A DNA stretch of 64,000 nt, from contig JACSVZ010000002.1 of assembly GCA_014706295.1 (NCBI GenBank), forward strand, positions 133,123,431 to 133,187,430. The letters are read 5' to 3'. The DNA comes from Lycocorax pyrrhopterus obiensis. Lineage: Eukaryota > Chordata > Aves > Passeriformes > Paradisaeidae. Every line of letters starts with the position of its first letter. Position 1 is the stretch's first letter. The translations under genes were made by a program, and so were the position numbers. Under the pieces are notes generated by a model. The model saw only the letters and a program-made list of their open reading frames with translations, had not been told where the DNA came from and ran no database searches. Below, piece by piece: positions 22,961-34,959 of the stretch.

Positions 22961-24062
22961 TTACCCATGCCAGCCTGCTACTAACTCCTTGTTACAGGCA
23001 ACAATCTCCTGTAAAAACCCAGCGCTCCCCATCCAGAACTTGGCCGTGTGCAGGTGCAGAGGCACGTCTGGCTGGGGCTAGCTCACTGAGCAGGTAAAAA
23101 CAGGAGAAAGAGAAACAAGAGCTGAGAAAATGCAAAAACTTGCTGAGGAATGTAGCATCACCACTCAGCTGCCAGTCTGCCAACAGTTCACCTCGCGGCT
23201 CAGATTAGTGTCCTTTCACTAATGCCAAACAGGTACATCCACATGAATGAACCGATAAACAGTAAAACGTATTCTATGCTTTCTGCCAGAAGTCAACGAA
23301 AACTATGTTTTGTCTTTCACAGTTTGCATTTATCTGACCAAATTCAGAGTGTGTGACCAAATGCTGATATGTAGATTTGTGAATCCTCTGTGTTTAACTA
23401 ACACTTTAATTTCATAATTTACAATTTATTGGCCTATTCAGCAAATATTATTTACATGTTCTGGAGCAACCTAAGCTGCAGGAATGGTCCTTCAGAAGTA
23501 AACTTGGAAGTAGATCCTTCAGCTGACAGAGCACATCCTGCAACATAGCAACACCATCAATCTCAATGAAAATCCATGGACTGACAAGTTCTGGATCAAG
23601 CCCTTGAGGTATATTTTCCAAAACACTCCTTTGCTCATCTATATTAGCATAGCATCCAATGGCATTTCAGCTGGGAACAGGGTTGCATGATGCTGGAGAT
23701 TGAATAACCTTTCAATATGAGTGATATTTTGTCCTTAAGATGTAGAGAAATTGAAATCAAAGTGTGAGTAACATGATATTAACACCAGAGGCACACAGAC
23801 TGTAGAAATGACACAGTAATAACCCCATAGATTAACTGAACTACCATAACAATCTTACATCAAACCTGCACTGTCAGGATCTAGAACTAGACCACAACCA
23901 AAGTTTTATCCCAGCTGACAGCCCCAATTGGTGAGTCTAAACTGTTGTGAGAGATCCTCTATTTGTTATCTGTTTTGGCAACAACAATGCACCTTCCCAG
24001 TTCCCAGCCTCAGAGACAGAGGGTGTACAAAGCATGCTTCCCACTCCTAAGCTTCAGCCACA
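22961..24062. other. Single-copy intergenic DNA
   Basis: No gene or recognised repeat. Composition returns to AT-rich within about 200 bp of the island. Confidence 0.5.
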
Positions 24063-24388
24063 ATAACCCCAGGCAATGCTACAGACTTGGGAAGGGGGAA
24101 AAGGACCTGGGGGTGCTGGTCAACAGCCAGCTGAACGTGAGCTGTGCCAGGGGAGGTTCAGGTTGGACATCAGGAGGAATTTCTTCACAGAAGGGGTTGT
24201 TGAACATTGGAATGGGCTGCCCAGGGAGGTGGTGGAGTCGCCGTCTCTGGAGGTGTTCAAGAAATGACTGGATGTGGCATTTAGTGCCATGGTCTAGTTG
24301 ACATGATGTTGTTTGGTCAAAGGTTGAACTTGATGATCTCAGAGGTCTTTTTTAACCTAAATGATTCTTTGACCCTCTGATTCTGTAA
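24063..24388 (+). mobile_element. CR1 LINE with an internal deletion
   Basis: The left part (ACCCCAGGCAATGCTACAGA, then AAAAGGACCTGGGGGTGCTG) belongs well inside the CR1 RT ORF. At about 24140-24146 it jumps directly to the C-terminal region (GTGCCAGGGGAGGTTCAGGT, then a frame reading [20 protein letters not shown]). Several hundred bases that normally lie between them are absent. The 3' UTR and a degenerate octamer tail (TCTGATTCTGTAA) close the element at about 24388. Confidence 0.93.
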
Positions 24389-25502
24389 ACATGGCAGTGA
24401 AACTTGGTGGAAACTAGAAGTGTGGCCTGGGATATGTCTTGTTTGATAATATGCCTTCAGCACGCTGACATCAGTCAGATGAGTTGACTGATAGTAAATT
24501 GGTTTTTTGCTTCCAGTAGTTCTGCCAAGCCATTTCTGACAATCCTGTACACTGTATAGGCTGAATCATAAAGACTGTAAACAAATACAATAAACAAAAC
24601 ATGTTTATTGAATTATTTCCTATTTAATTTCCAATTTTGTTTCTACAGTAAAGGCTGAATTTGCCAAACAGGTCTCTCTCAAGTATTTAATACTTATAAA
24701 AATTCTTCAAAGTTCAAGTTCCTGAAGCTGAAAAGTTTCAACCAAAGTTGTGCAGCCATACCCTGGATACTCATTCTGCCCAAAGAATTTTTCCAGAGAT
24801 TTCTTTCATATGGGCCTCATTTTTCCCCTCAACTTTTGAAGTTAGTAACAAGTAATTTTTAGTAGTTTCAGCTCATGGGTCTTGGTGTATTTATTCAGCA
24901 ACATAAAAGAGCTTCTCATCATTCAGTGTTGTTAGTGTCTCATAGCTCTAATCTTGACCTAGTTTGAGAATGTTTTATTTATCGACAGCAGGCTACACAA
25001 ACAGCCTCCTCTCGGAGGGATTCCAAATACAGGCTCAGTCCAAGAGGATGCAGCTTCTCCAGGGCATCCCTACCTCCCCCATTTTTATTTTTGTCAGCTA
25101 CCTCCTCCCTCCTAAAGGGCCTTTAAGGCCTCATTTTTCCCTGACAGTATTTCTTTTTTTTCCACTAAGAAACATTGCCATGGCATATACTTATAATTAG
25201 TTTCTCCTTTCTCCTACAAACTATGACTACAAATCATGCACACAAATCTTGCAGCATTATTGGGAAGTGTCCATGGTGGTATGACTCATTTCTCAGCTGA
25301 GATTGTATGCTGGGGCTTTGCATTTTTCTCATCTTTCAATAAAAATAATCTAGGAAAAGAGACAGTCTGAAGCATCAAGAAAGGAGAAACAACAGAAACC
25401 CTGAAAGTAAGTTGAGCATATATAACACCTAACAATACATTTGTCACATTGGCCTTTATGGTGCTTTATGGCACTTCTGTTTTAGAGAACAGGCAGACAT
25501 AC
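24389..25502. other. Single-copy intergenic DNA
   Basis: AT-rich, no gene or repeat recognised. Confidence 0.5.
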
Positions 25503-26150
25503 TAAGTGGATGAAAAGCTGGACGTGACCCAGCATTGTGCGCTTGCAGCCCAGAAAGCCAACTGTATCCTGGGCTGCATCAAATGAAGTGTGACAGGCAC
25601 ATCAAGGAGGTGATTTTCCCCCTCTACTCCACTTTGGTAAGACCTCCCTGGAGTACTGTGTCCAGCTCTGGGGAGAGAGGATGTGAACCTTCTGCAGCAA
25701 GTCCAGGAAAGGGACATGAGATTGATCAGAGGGTGGGAGCACCTCTCCCATGAAGACAAGCTTAGATAGTTGGGGTTGTTCAGACTGAAGAAGGGAAGTC
25801 TCCAGGCAGATCTTATAGCAGCCTCTCCATACTTAAAGGGGTTTATAAGAAAGATGGGGACAGATTTTTTAGCATGCAATAGGACGTGGAGTAATGGTTT
25901 TAAACTGAGGAAGGGTCGATTTAGACTAGGTATACGGCATACATTTTTTATGATGAGAGTTGGATAACACTGGCACAGGCTGCCCAAAGTGGTGGTAGAT
26001 GCCCCATTCCTGGAAACAATCAAGGTCAGTTTGGACTGCGGCTCTAAGCAACCTGATTTCATTGAAGATGTCCCTGCTCAGTGCAAGGAGAATTGGACTA
26101 GGTAACCTGCAAAGGTTCGTTCTAATGCAAACTATTCTATGATTCTGTGA
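25503..26150 (+). mobile_element. CR1 LINE, about 650 bp, plus strand
   Basis: Continuous CR1 sequence. It runs from the late RT ORF (CCTGGGCTGCATCAAATGAA, CCCTCTACTCCACTTTGGTA, GAGTACTGTGTCCAGCTCTG), through GAGATTGATCAGAGGGTGGG, to the C-terminal region (GGCACAGGCTGCCCAAAGTG) and 3' UTR, ending with CTATTCTATGATTCTGTGA at 26150. The coding frame is broken by several stops. The long open frame on the opposite strand (26062-25502, 186 codons) is antisense to the element and not a gene. Confidence 0.94.
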
Positions 26151-29100
26151 TTAAACCCTTAATGTCAAAGCATTCATCAGCCAAAAGACAAAAGAAAAAA
26201 CCAAACTAAGACCCACAAGCAAAGAAAAATCTTATGTAGAACCACAGAAGGATTTTTACTCATTTAATTTTAAAAACAACATGAGACTTCCTAGTTGCAT
26301 ATTGAAAGAACCTAGACATTTATACTGTCTACCTCTTACTATACCTTTACAAGAAGCTCAGGCTTCCAGCAAATTCTGAAAGTACTTGGACAGAAACTGT
26401 CTGCTTTCAAGATAGGTGTTTCAAATACCAGAGTAATGCTGTACCAAAAAGCCACTGTCTGAGAAAAACAGTATCAAATGAGAGCAAATAGAGATTTCCA
26501 CTGCAGGAGGAGTTATTTCAAGGGCAAACATAACAGGCTTCAAACAAAGCAAATTGACCCAGGAGAAAGGAAATACTCCTGTCTGCAGAGTTGCACAGGC
26601 CTCCTGTAGAGACCTACAAAGCCTCATAGACTCTCTGGGGAGGTTCAGGCCACCACCTTAGACCGTGGGCGAGGCTTGACAGCAGGGATACCCCAGAGCT
26701 GCTTCACCTCTGAAAAACCAGCAGAAAGGTAGTATGGTTGCTACAAATTCACTCAAGGAAGAGGAGACTTGGCAAGAAATAGGTGTCGTCTTTTTTTTCC
26801 ACTCTCACCCCCAAGATCTGCCTAACTTCTCTGACCTCTGTAATTGTCTCTCTAACCAGCTGTGGCTATTTTGGCTGTTGGCTCACCATGTGGCCCCAGA
26901 GCAGGTGCTGCCTCCCTCTGCCCCCAGCATATTTGCAGATTGAATTTACTTTATTATTTTCTCATCACATGCCCAAGGTCCACCTTCTGCCCAGCTCTTT
27001 GTCTCTACCTTTCCCCCAGCTGTTACCTTTTCAGCATCTCATCAGCATATACTTTCAATTCCCTTTGAGCCTATTTATAAAGGTGTAAAGGAACATAAAT
27101 TCAGTTTTCTCCCAAGTACATTAGAGATTTGACTGCTTTGCAGCATAATAAAACTGGACTCATACAAAGAGGCTTTGAAAAGATCAAATTCTGTGAATAT
27201 TCAGTTTCTAGCTACATTATATGCAGCTGTGCTTATACTCTTTTTGTGTTCATTTTGTCAGGCTATACTAACAAATGAGTTTGCTGATATTATTTATGGG
27301 ATAGTAAATCTTATGTGCAACAACATAAAATTCATACTAATGAGCAGAAATCCATCACTGATCTGTGTATTCAGTCAAAACAAAAATAAATATCTGAGAC
27401 TGTGAATACCAAATTCTTAACAAGTCCTGAAGATACACAATTTGAGGATTAAATTATTCACAGTTTCCACTGACTTCAAATAAGTGTATATTACAAATTT
27501 ATAACTTATTTGTTGTTAATTTGTAAAAGGGAAGAGGTAAAAATTGCTATATATATGACTCTTGCAGTTTATATTAAATAATAAACTCCTAATTTTAATC
27601 AATTTAGGCTCTTGAAAGTTTCCTAATGAAGACCACTTCAATTAGTTTCAAGATTTTTATCACAGTCTGAATTGATTTACACTGATATGATTTCCCTGCA
27701 GTCAGTGGAACTGATCTGATTTAGTCCTGATGAAGATCTAACCTGAAACAAGGTACCAAAGACGGCTTGCTCAAAAAATGCCCAGAGGTGGAGGTGCTTG
27801 GAGTGGGGGAGCTTTGGCTGGTAGAGAATTTGTGCAGTTATTTCTGTCACACTCTAGGTTGCTGCTCCTCAGCACATCCAGTGAAAGAAGGGTGGATGTA
27901 ATCCCAGCATGGCAGGGAGGTGACACCGCAAAATTTAATTGTGCTCATATCTCCTTTTTTTCAGTATCTGATGGTCACTGAATGGGAATCTGTGGATTTC
28001 TCCACACTCCATCCCTTCAGCCCAGTGAGATCTGGAACATTACAGTGAAGATCACTCCTGTAATGCATCTAATATGGACTAACATGTAAATTCATCTTAT
28101 CAGGCACTCAGTTTGGGTTGCTTTATTTTTATGTAAACTTTTTAATAAACTCTTTGCAATCTCAGACAATCAATGGAATTTGAAAGAGACGGGAAAGTGA
28201 ACAACAAAAAGTAAAACCAGAAAGAGAAGTGAAGACATGAAATCCAGGAGGAAATAACAGAGGAAAAGGAGACAATTAATAACCCTAGTTAAGTATGACT
28301 TGAAGATGTTAATGAGTATTGTGGCACTGTGGTCATCAGCATAAGGCTATAGCATTCAGTAGGGAATGTCAGCTTTTGTGATTAAAGTCTCCTGGAAAAG
28401 AATTTGTCATTAGATATCTGCCACTGTTCTGCCCTTGCATCATCTTGTTTCCCATCCTCAAAGGCCTCAGCCATGGTGCCATTCATTTCTGTGGGGCTTT
28501 TGTCTCCTGTCCTCTTCTCTCACAGCCCCTTTTCTGCTTCTTTTACCATCTCTATGCCTTGTGCAGAGGCACAGCTTGCCCAGACAGGCCTTCTGCAGCC
28601 AGCAGTCTTGCCTGTTACTCACAGGTCATACTGAAGAGAGCAGATGGATGGCTGTAGGGCCCTCCTCCCTTCCCCAGTTCCACATGAACTGGCTGCTGAA
28701 GGAGAGGCCAGCTCCTGCAATTACCCCTGCTGGGTGCAACGCATTCAGAGGCAAAGGTGGGGAAAGTCATCAGGTACATGGTGCTCCCCACCACACCCCA
28801 TGTACTAGGAAATCATGAGCATCCCTTGGGTGCATATCCAGGAGCCACTGCAGCCTGTTGAACACACTCTTTTCCTTGGATTTTATGACTAATATTAATT
28901 TGTACTGTAAGTAATCTTGAGAGATTGAAACCTCTTTTTAACCACGTGCTATACCCCTCCACCCCAATCTAAATGCACAAAACATGTAAGAGGCCAGGAG
29001 GCAGCAACAGCTGGGGTGATTTGCCCAGCACAGCTTAGTGGTGGAGGCAGAAGCAGAATGCAGTTCTCCTGCCCCCCTCTTATTGAGATTGTCCCCCAGT

Positions 29101-32100
29101 AAAGCAAAGTTTATAGTCCTGAGTATTGCTAAGCCGTTACAGCTTTGGGCTTTTACTGTGGATCATAGAAGTACCTCAGAGGGTTGAATCAATTTTATTA
29201 AATGACGTGTCATCAGAGATCTTTTGTGCCACCACTCTCTTCTACACCCCTGCCAATGACTGATTTCCAAAGTAAGGGAGAGAAAAAGAATGAGAAGGGA
29301 ATAGTAACATTGCTCCTTCAGATCCTAATTACTAATGCAGATCTTGGATTTGTCTTATGGATTATGTTTAGCTTCTAGCAAAGTTAGTGACTACTACTGC
29401 TCTACATGGACGCAGGGAGAATCAGATTGACTGCACAGATCAATGGCTTGACACAAAAGCCTTCTGCTTGCAGACTAAACAGAGATCTGTTAAAATAAAC
29501 CATGTAATTCATGGTCAGAGTGCTGAAATTCTCAGAAGAAAAGCTAGTGTTTAAACCAGACCCTTGTTGTGAATAAATCTCAGTATCTTCAGCTGGAAAT
29601 GGCAGAAAAGATCTAGTGGATTTCCTAGAAAAATTACAGTCTGCTATTTGGGAGCTGCCAGAGAATGAGGATGTTTCCTGCATTGATTGATGCTATAAAA
29701 TACTCACCCACAACCAACTCAAGGGTACTCCTTCCAAGAACACAATGCTTCTGACTTTAGTGGAAATGAGAGATAAGGAGAAGATCCTTCAGGCAGCCTG
29801 GAAAGAGAGAATCATTGAATTCCAAGGGCAAGTGATAACAATTTCTCCAGACTTCAGCCAAAAGATACAAGAAAGAAGGAATTGGTAGAACTTTAAAAGG
29901 CCTTTGTAGTTTTAAAATCCAAGGTTGTCATCTCTTCTGAAACTGGGAGTTCTACATGAGAATAAAGATTACCTCCTCTGTGATTCAGATTGAGGGAAAC
30001 AGTTTGTAGCAGATACTACCCTCACTGTTGCCCTGGGGCATTCGGATGGATTAATTCCTTGTGTTTTGCTGGCAGAGCCCAGGCAGTGATTCCTGGCGGT
30101 GTATGGTCTGTGCAGAGGGTCCCACGGGAGTTACAAACAGCCCACCAAGTCTACTCCATCATGGGACTGAGACAGATGGTGCAGCTGCCAAAGCTGATGG
30201 GGCTGAGCATCTGGTAAATGTGTTGATTTAAAGCAGTTCTCAAGCAGCAGCCGCTGCTGTAGCTGAGATGAACACAGTTCAGAGGTGCTTCCTTGTCTGG
30301 AGCCCATGGGGGAACTGGGGTGTTGCCACAGCTTCTTGAAAGTGAGTACCAAATGTTTTGGAGGATGAAGAAAAGGTTTTGGGTGCCCTGTCAAGGGTTG
30401 GTTAAATCAGAGTCAGCACCACAGAAGGTTAATGCTACCACTATTTCACAATGGTGTTTGATATTTAGATTCCTCTAGGAAGGTTCTGGTCAGCCTTGTA
30501 TTTTATTTCTTGGCTTTGTCAGTGTCTTCTGTCTCTCCCACTTTCTTTGAATAAACAATGTCTGGTTTAAATATTAAACTGTAGTTCAGTTTCTGACTAT
30601 TCGTAGCCTGAGATGAGTGATGATTTCTCTGGGATACAAAGTGCACAACGGGAGAGTTTACCAGCCCAAAGCTGAGACTACAGCTTTGGTGACTGCACCC
30701 CAGCTAGATTTAGACTGGTAGTGTGGGGGTCTGGACATGTTGTTCTCTGGTTTTATTTGGAGTCTGAGACAGCTTTTTTTCCAGTTTGTCTATCATCACA
30801 TTGGTACCAGGTGACAGCACACTGCTTAAGGGTCATATAAATACAACCTTAATGATACCAAGTCATCAGAAGGAGACCGGTGAGACAGGACTGAGGAAAA
30901 GATTACATGCTAGCAAAAACTACTGAAGTTTTTTAATCTTCATGGACAGCCCCAGAAAAGGCCATGAGCCTACTATTAAGTACTACCATCATGCCCAAGA
31001 AAGAGATCACCTATGAGCTGTGAGGAAACAGCTGTGAGGAAACATTACCAAAGCCATTCCTACAGCTGCAATGGGAGACTTCTCAAATTCACTGATACTT
31101 TTGTGAAGTTACTGCACCACTGTGAAGATGTACTTCTTTATAAAAAGAGTTAATTTAAGTAGAAAACAAATACTTCTTTTGTGTGTCAAGCCCACAGTGC
31201 TAGGAAATTACTGTTGACAATGCTGTCAGTAAAACTCTCCCAGTACATCTCACAAAATAGTCTAAGTGAGACAGCGTGCTTGGTGGTCAGATATAGATGA
31301 TACTGGAGAACTGATTTATAACTGTAAACCTTGTCAGTTTTTATAGTTGAAAGCTTCTTCAGCAAGAAAGCCCTGCGAAGTTGCCACCCTACCAACAGTT
31401 GTGAGATCACTTAGCTTCTGCCAGCCCTTTCTTGGACAAAAACTTTACAAATGAGGCCAGGGTTTGTTGTACAGTCTCCTCCATCCTACAGGTCCTTTAA
31501 TTTCTGTGACTTTTGGTTTACCCAAAGAATTAATGCTTGATATATTAGGATGTCATTTACACCTTAAAAACTGAGGAAATTTCTGTGTGGTGATAAAATT
31601 TGACATGTTTTATCTGTGCCCTGCCATCAGAGTACTAATGGGAATCTAAATGTTTTTAGAACTTTTTAACTGCCACACAAGCATTCAGGAGAGATACTCT
31701 ATCTTTAAATCAGAAAATAGCTTAGTTCCTGCTATCTTATCAAACAGCAGCACGTAGTCCTACAAAAAAGATCCCCACTGAACTACTAATGGAAAGGTGT
31801 TTACATACCAGGCAGGAAGCCATATGACCTGGTTTGGGTAATCATAGGAAACTAGGGAAGCAAAGTGTGGTGGAGAAGGAATTCCGGAACTGATCTGAAG
31901 AGGAAAGAAATTTGGATATGAAGGCTCCTCTTAAAAGCACGAGGAGCACAGATAATGAACCTTGATGAATGTGGGTGGAAAAGATCCAGTGACCACTGAG
32001 AAAATGATTATTTCTCTGGTACATAAAAGGTCATGAGAAATTTATTAATACTCATTTTATTTGCCAGTTTGCCTTTTGCACGTCACTTATGCTAAACGAA

Positions 32101-33268
32101 ATATTTAACAGTTTACATAAGTACAGACAAAGAAGAGCTAAGGATTTGTGAATTAAAGGAAGCACACATGTGCTGTATGTATTTATATGCAATTACACTG
32201 CTTTACCCAGAACAGTGGAAAAAGTCAGCAGATTTTGCTTAAAAAAATTTAAGAAAACAGAAACTTCTGGAGATATTTTTGCTTCTAACAATCCAAGAAT
32301 GTTGGCCTATAGTATATAATTATATATGAATTTGTAATTTTCCAGTTACTCTTTGAAAGGTGTAGTTGATTCTTACTTTGAGAAAGAAATAAAAGTATTA
32401 ATAGTAGCCAAAAGCATGTCTCTGATCCTCAGCCCTTGGTGTCTTGAGGAAGAAAGACACTGCTCTGCCCCATAAAGGGCTTTAGCCCCGTCACCTCCTT
32501 TTGCTTCTGTGTTTTTGCAACTTCACTGCTCAGGTATTCATCCTCTCTTTCATCCTCCATGTCTTGCTTTGGTTTTGGCATGGTTGATTCCAACCTCCTT
32601 TTACACTGTGACTGCCAGCTGTTGTTTCCTATTTTTACCTTTTCCCATCTTATTTCTTTCTCCCATGCTGCCCCCCGGCTTGGGAGATGTCTAAAAGAAT
32701 GGTTTCCTTAACCTCCATCTCTAAAATGTCTAAGAGAATGGTCTCCTTAGCCTTCATAGTTAAAACCCCTTTGCCTTGGTGTCTGCAAGACAGCCTGCCG
32801 TTGTTGAGATGGCTGCTTTGTGGATAGCTGTCTATCACTTACAATAACTGCCTTGTTCTTCCAAGCCTGTCTATATCCATCTGACTAATAGGGCATGTGG
32901 GGTTCACTCCTGTTCATTCTCTTGCATTTGTGCAGCTGCTGTGACAAGCCTCTGAGCAAAGCTGGGAGGCACTACCTCAGTGTCTCTATATGCAGCAGAA
33001 GTATGTGTTCTTCATGTGTAAGAAAGCCCACTCCTGCTCTGAAAGTTTAAATATAGAAAAGACAGACTGTTTTATCCTTGCCTTACAGAATATCCACTTG
33101 GGTTTAGGAGCCAGCTCAGAGAGCCTTGTTCACTCGCTGAGTTCAGCATGGCTGTAATGTGCTTAGTTACAGTCCTGATCTTGAAAAATTGATTCCACTT
33201 TCAGAAATATTACTAATTCTAGGGGCATTCACCACTGTAAATATGTGATTGCAAAAGCCTGGAAACCT
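26151..33268. other. Single-copy intergenic DNA, no gene seen
   Basis: About 7.1 kb without a recognised mobile element or gene. It contains a 39-bp tandem duplication at 32687-32764 (separate entry). Open frames are all under 130 codons and have no domain I recognise. Confidence 0.5.
32687..32764. repeat. 39-bp tandem duplication, two diverged copies
   Basis: Copies at 32687-32725 and 32726-32764 share ATGTCTAA.AGAATGGT.TCCTTA.CC and agree at roughly four positions in five. The unit is 13 codons, so a minus-strand open frame (32838-32650) shows the same short peptide (KETILLDI) twice. I do not think that frame is translated. Confidence 0.8.
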
Positions 33269-33318
33269 CAATGATCTTAAGTGTCCTTTCCAACCTAAAT
33301 ATTTCTATGATTCTATGA
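33269..33318 (+). mobile_element. CR1 LINE 3' tail, about 50 bp
   Basis: Only the extreme end of a CR1: AATGATCTTAAGTGTCCTTT, then CCAACCTAAATATTTC, then TATGATTCTATGA. Extreme 5' truncation. It is the last recognisable mobile element before the end of the window. Confidence 0.85.
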
Positions 33319-34618
33319 AATTGTGAAAACCATGGGCAGCTTTATAAATGTGCCCATCAAGTGTTTAAGTTCACAGGAAGAGAAGGAGCACAAGCCCCAG
33401 GTAGCTGCAGGCTCATTTCACCCAGACTGCACCAGGAATATCTCAGAAGAAGATATTTTCTTACAAGTTTTTGTGTTCTTCTTACAAACCTGTTAGAAGC
33501 AGTATTAAACCCCAACATTTTTTGGTATCTCAGCCTTTTCTGGTTTGTTTTTAAGTACAACAGGCGTCTCATAATGCTGTTTCTCCTTCTCCTGAGTTGA
33601 CTTTGGCCAGCACTGAAGATACATCCAAAACTTTGCGCCTGAGAGAGGCTCTGATCCAGGTAACCATCAAGGCACCCTGTGCCCTAGGACCCTTCATCCA
33701 GGACCACAGAATGGAAGAACGACAGCCCTGTGTGTCCCTGGATAAACGAGCCTTTGCAGGGCTCTACCTGGCACTCAGGGCCAGCACTTTTGGGTGTAGC
33801 TGAGTTAGTGCCAGGCTTGAGCAGCCGAGAGGAGCCTGCATCTTTCCTGTGCACTGCTGAGTCCATGCAGCTGCTTCTTCCCACATTGCCAGCTTAAGGA
33901 TGCTGGCTGAGATGTATGTCCTGCATACTGTAAAAAAAAAAATAAAATCTCATCCATTTTTCTTGCCCAAATTATAGGAAGCATAGAGGAGTAGAAAAAG
34001 AATGAGGAGAAGAGGGAGGAATTCCTTCCTTTAACTTTAAATGGTCTTTTAGAAGACTGTTTTTAGTGTGTGATAGGTTTGGAATAAATATTAGGAATTT
34101 TTGTTTCCCTGATTTTTGTTACTGTGTTGCTGTCCATTGCAGGACCAGGTGTGTGAGCATCCCATGACTACAACCTATTTATTTCAGTCTGGTTATTTCT
34201 ATGGGAAGGGAATGTGTTGGGCCCAAATGGTAGCAACAGAACCCAGGTTCTCAAACTATGGTACTTGCTGCCATGAGCACTCAGAAATAAACTCTGATCT
34301 TGCTTTTTGTGGTAAAAATTCAGACAAATATGTGAATGTGCAGTGACAACAACAAAAAGCAATTAAAAGGAACCAGCTGGACTCAAAGCCACTCTTCTCC
34401 ATGATATAGCATAGTTAAACATATCCCTAAACATAACTGCTACTGAAGAGAAGATAGTAGAAAAATATATGAAGTGTCTATAATATCTACATACTTAGTG
34501 TACCCCTTAAATAAACTAATAAACAGTGAAGAGGGCAGTATAAGGACATGAATAGACTAGATTAGACTAGAAGTGATTTGTGAAGTGAAAAAAAAACAAA
34601 CAGTGGCCAAAAATTAAA
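33319..34618. other. Single-copy intergenic DNA
   Basis: A moderately GC-rich block (33600-33930) ends in an A-rich run (about 33931-33945) and contains a 68-codon open frame at 33597-33803. The A-run hints at an old retrocopy, but no target duplication or parent gene is recognisable. Confidence 0.4.
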
Positions 34619-34717
34619 ATTTTTATTTTGTTTTGTTGGAGCTTTTGTTTGGCTTTGGGTTTTCGGTTTGATTTTTTGGTTTTCTTTGGGTTTGTTTTGT
34701 TTTGTTTTGTTTTTTAA
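34619..34717. repeat. T/G-rich low-complexity tract, (TTTTG)n-like
   Basis: About 100 bp made almost only of T and G, with TTTGTTTTGTTTTGTTTTGT at its right end. Simple-repeat expansion; no coding content. Confidence 0.85.
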
Positions 34718-34959
34718 TTTAAAACCCTAGTTTTTAAAAGGTTCTGTTAATCTTCATTTGAACGCTAGATGGGGATCTTGAGTCAGTCATGCCAGAAACT
34801 CCTTTATCCAGCTTTTTCTTTATTTTAATCTGTTTTATCATGGACAAAGTACATGCAGTGCAAGTTTACTCTTCAGGCATTTATATTTTTACTAAGGTTT
34901 TTTGGGGGGAAGAGTAATCTACAGTAAATAAATATTTACTTTTAAAAACGCAAGTTTAA

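Noticed and set aside
25502..26062. 186-codon minus-strand open frame, the longest in the window
   Set aside because: It lies wholly antisense to a CR1 element (25503-26150) and reads no known domain; an accident of CR1 composition.
29161..29200. GATCATAGAAG considered as a minus-strand CR1 tail
   Set aside because: The next bases (GTACCTCAGAGGGTTGAATC) do not follow the CR1 3' UTR.
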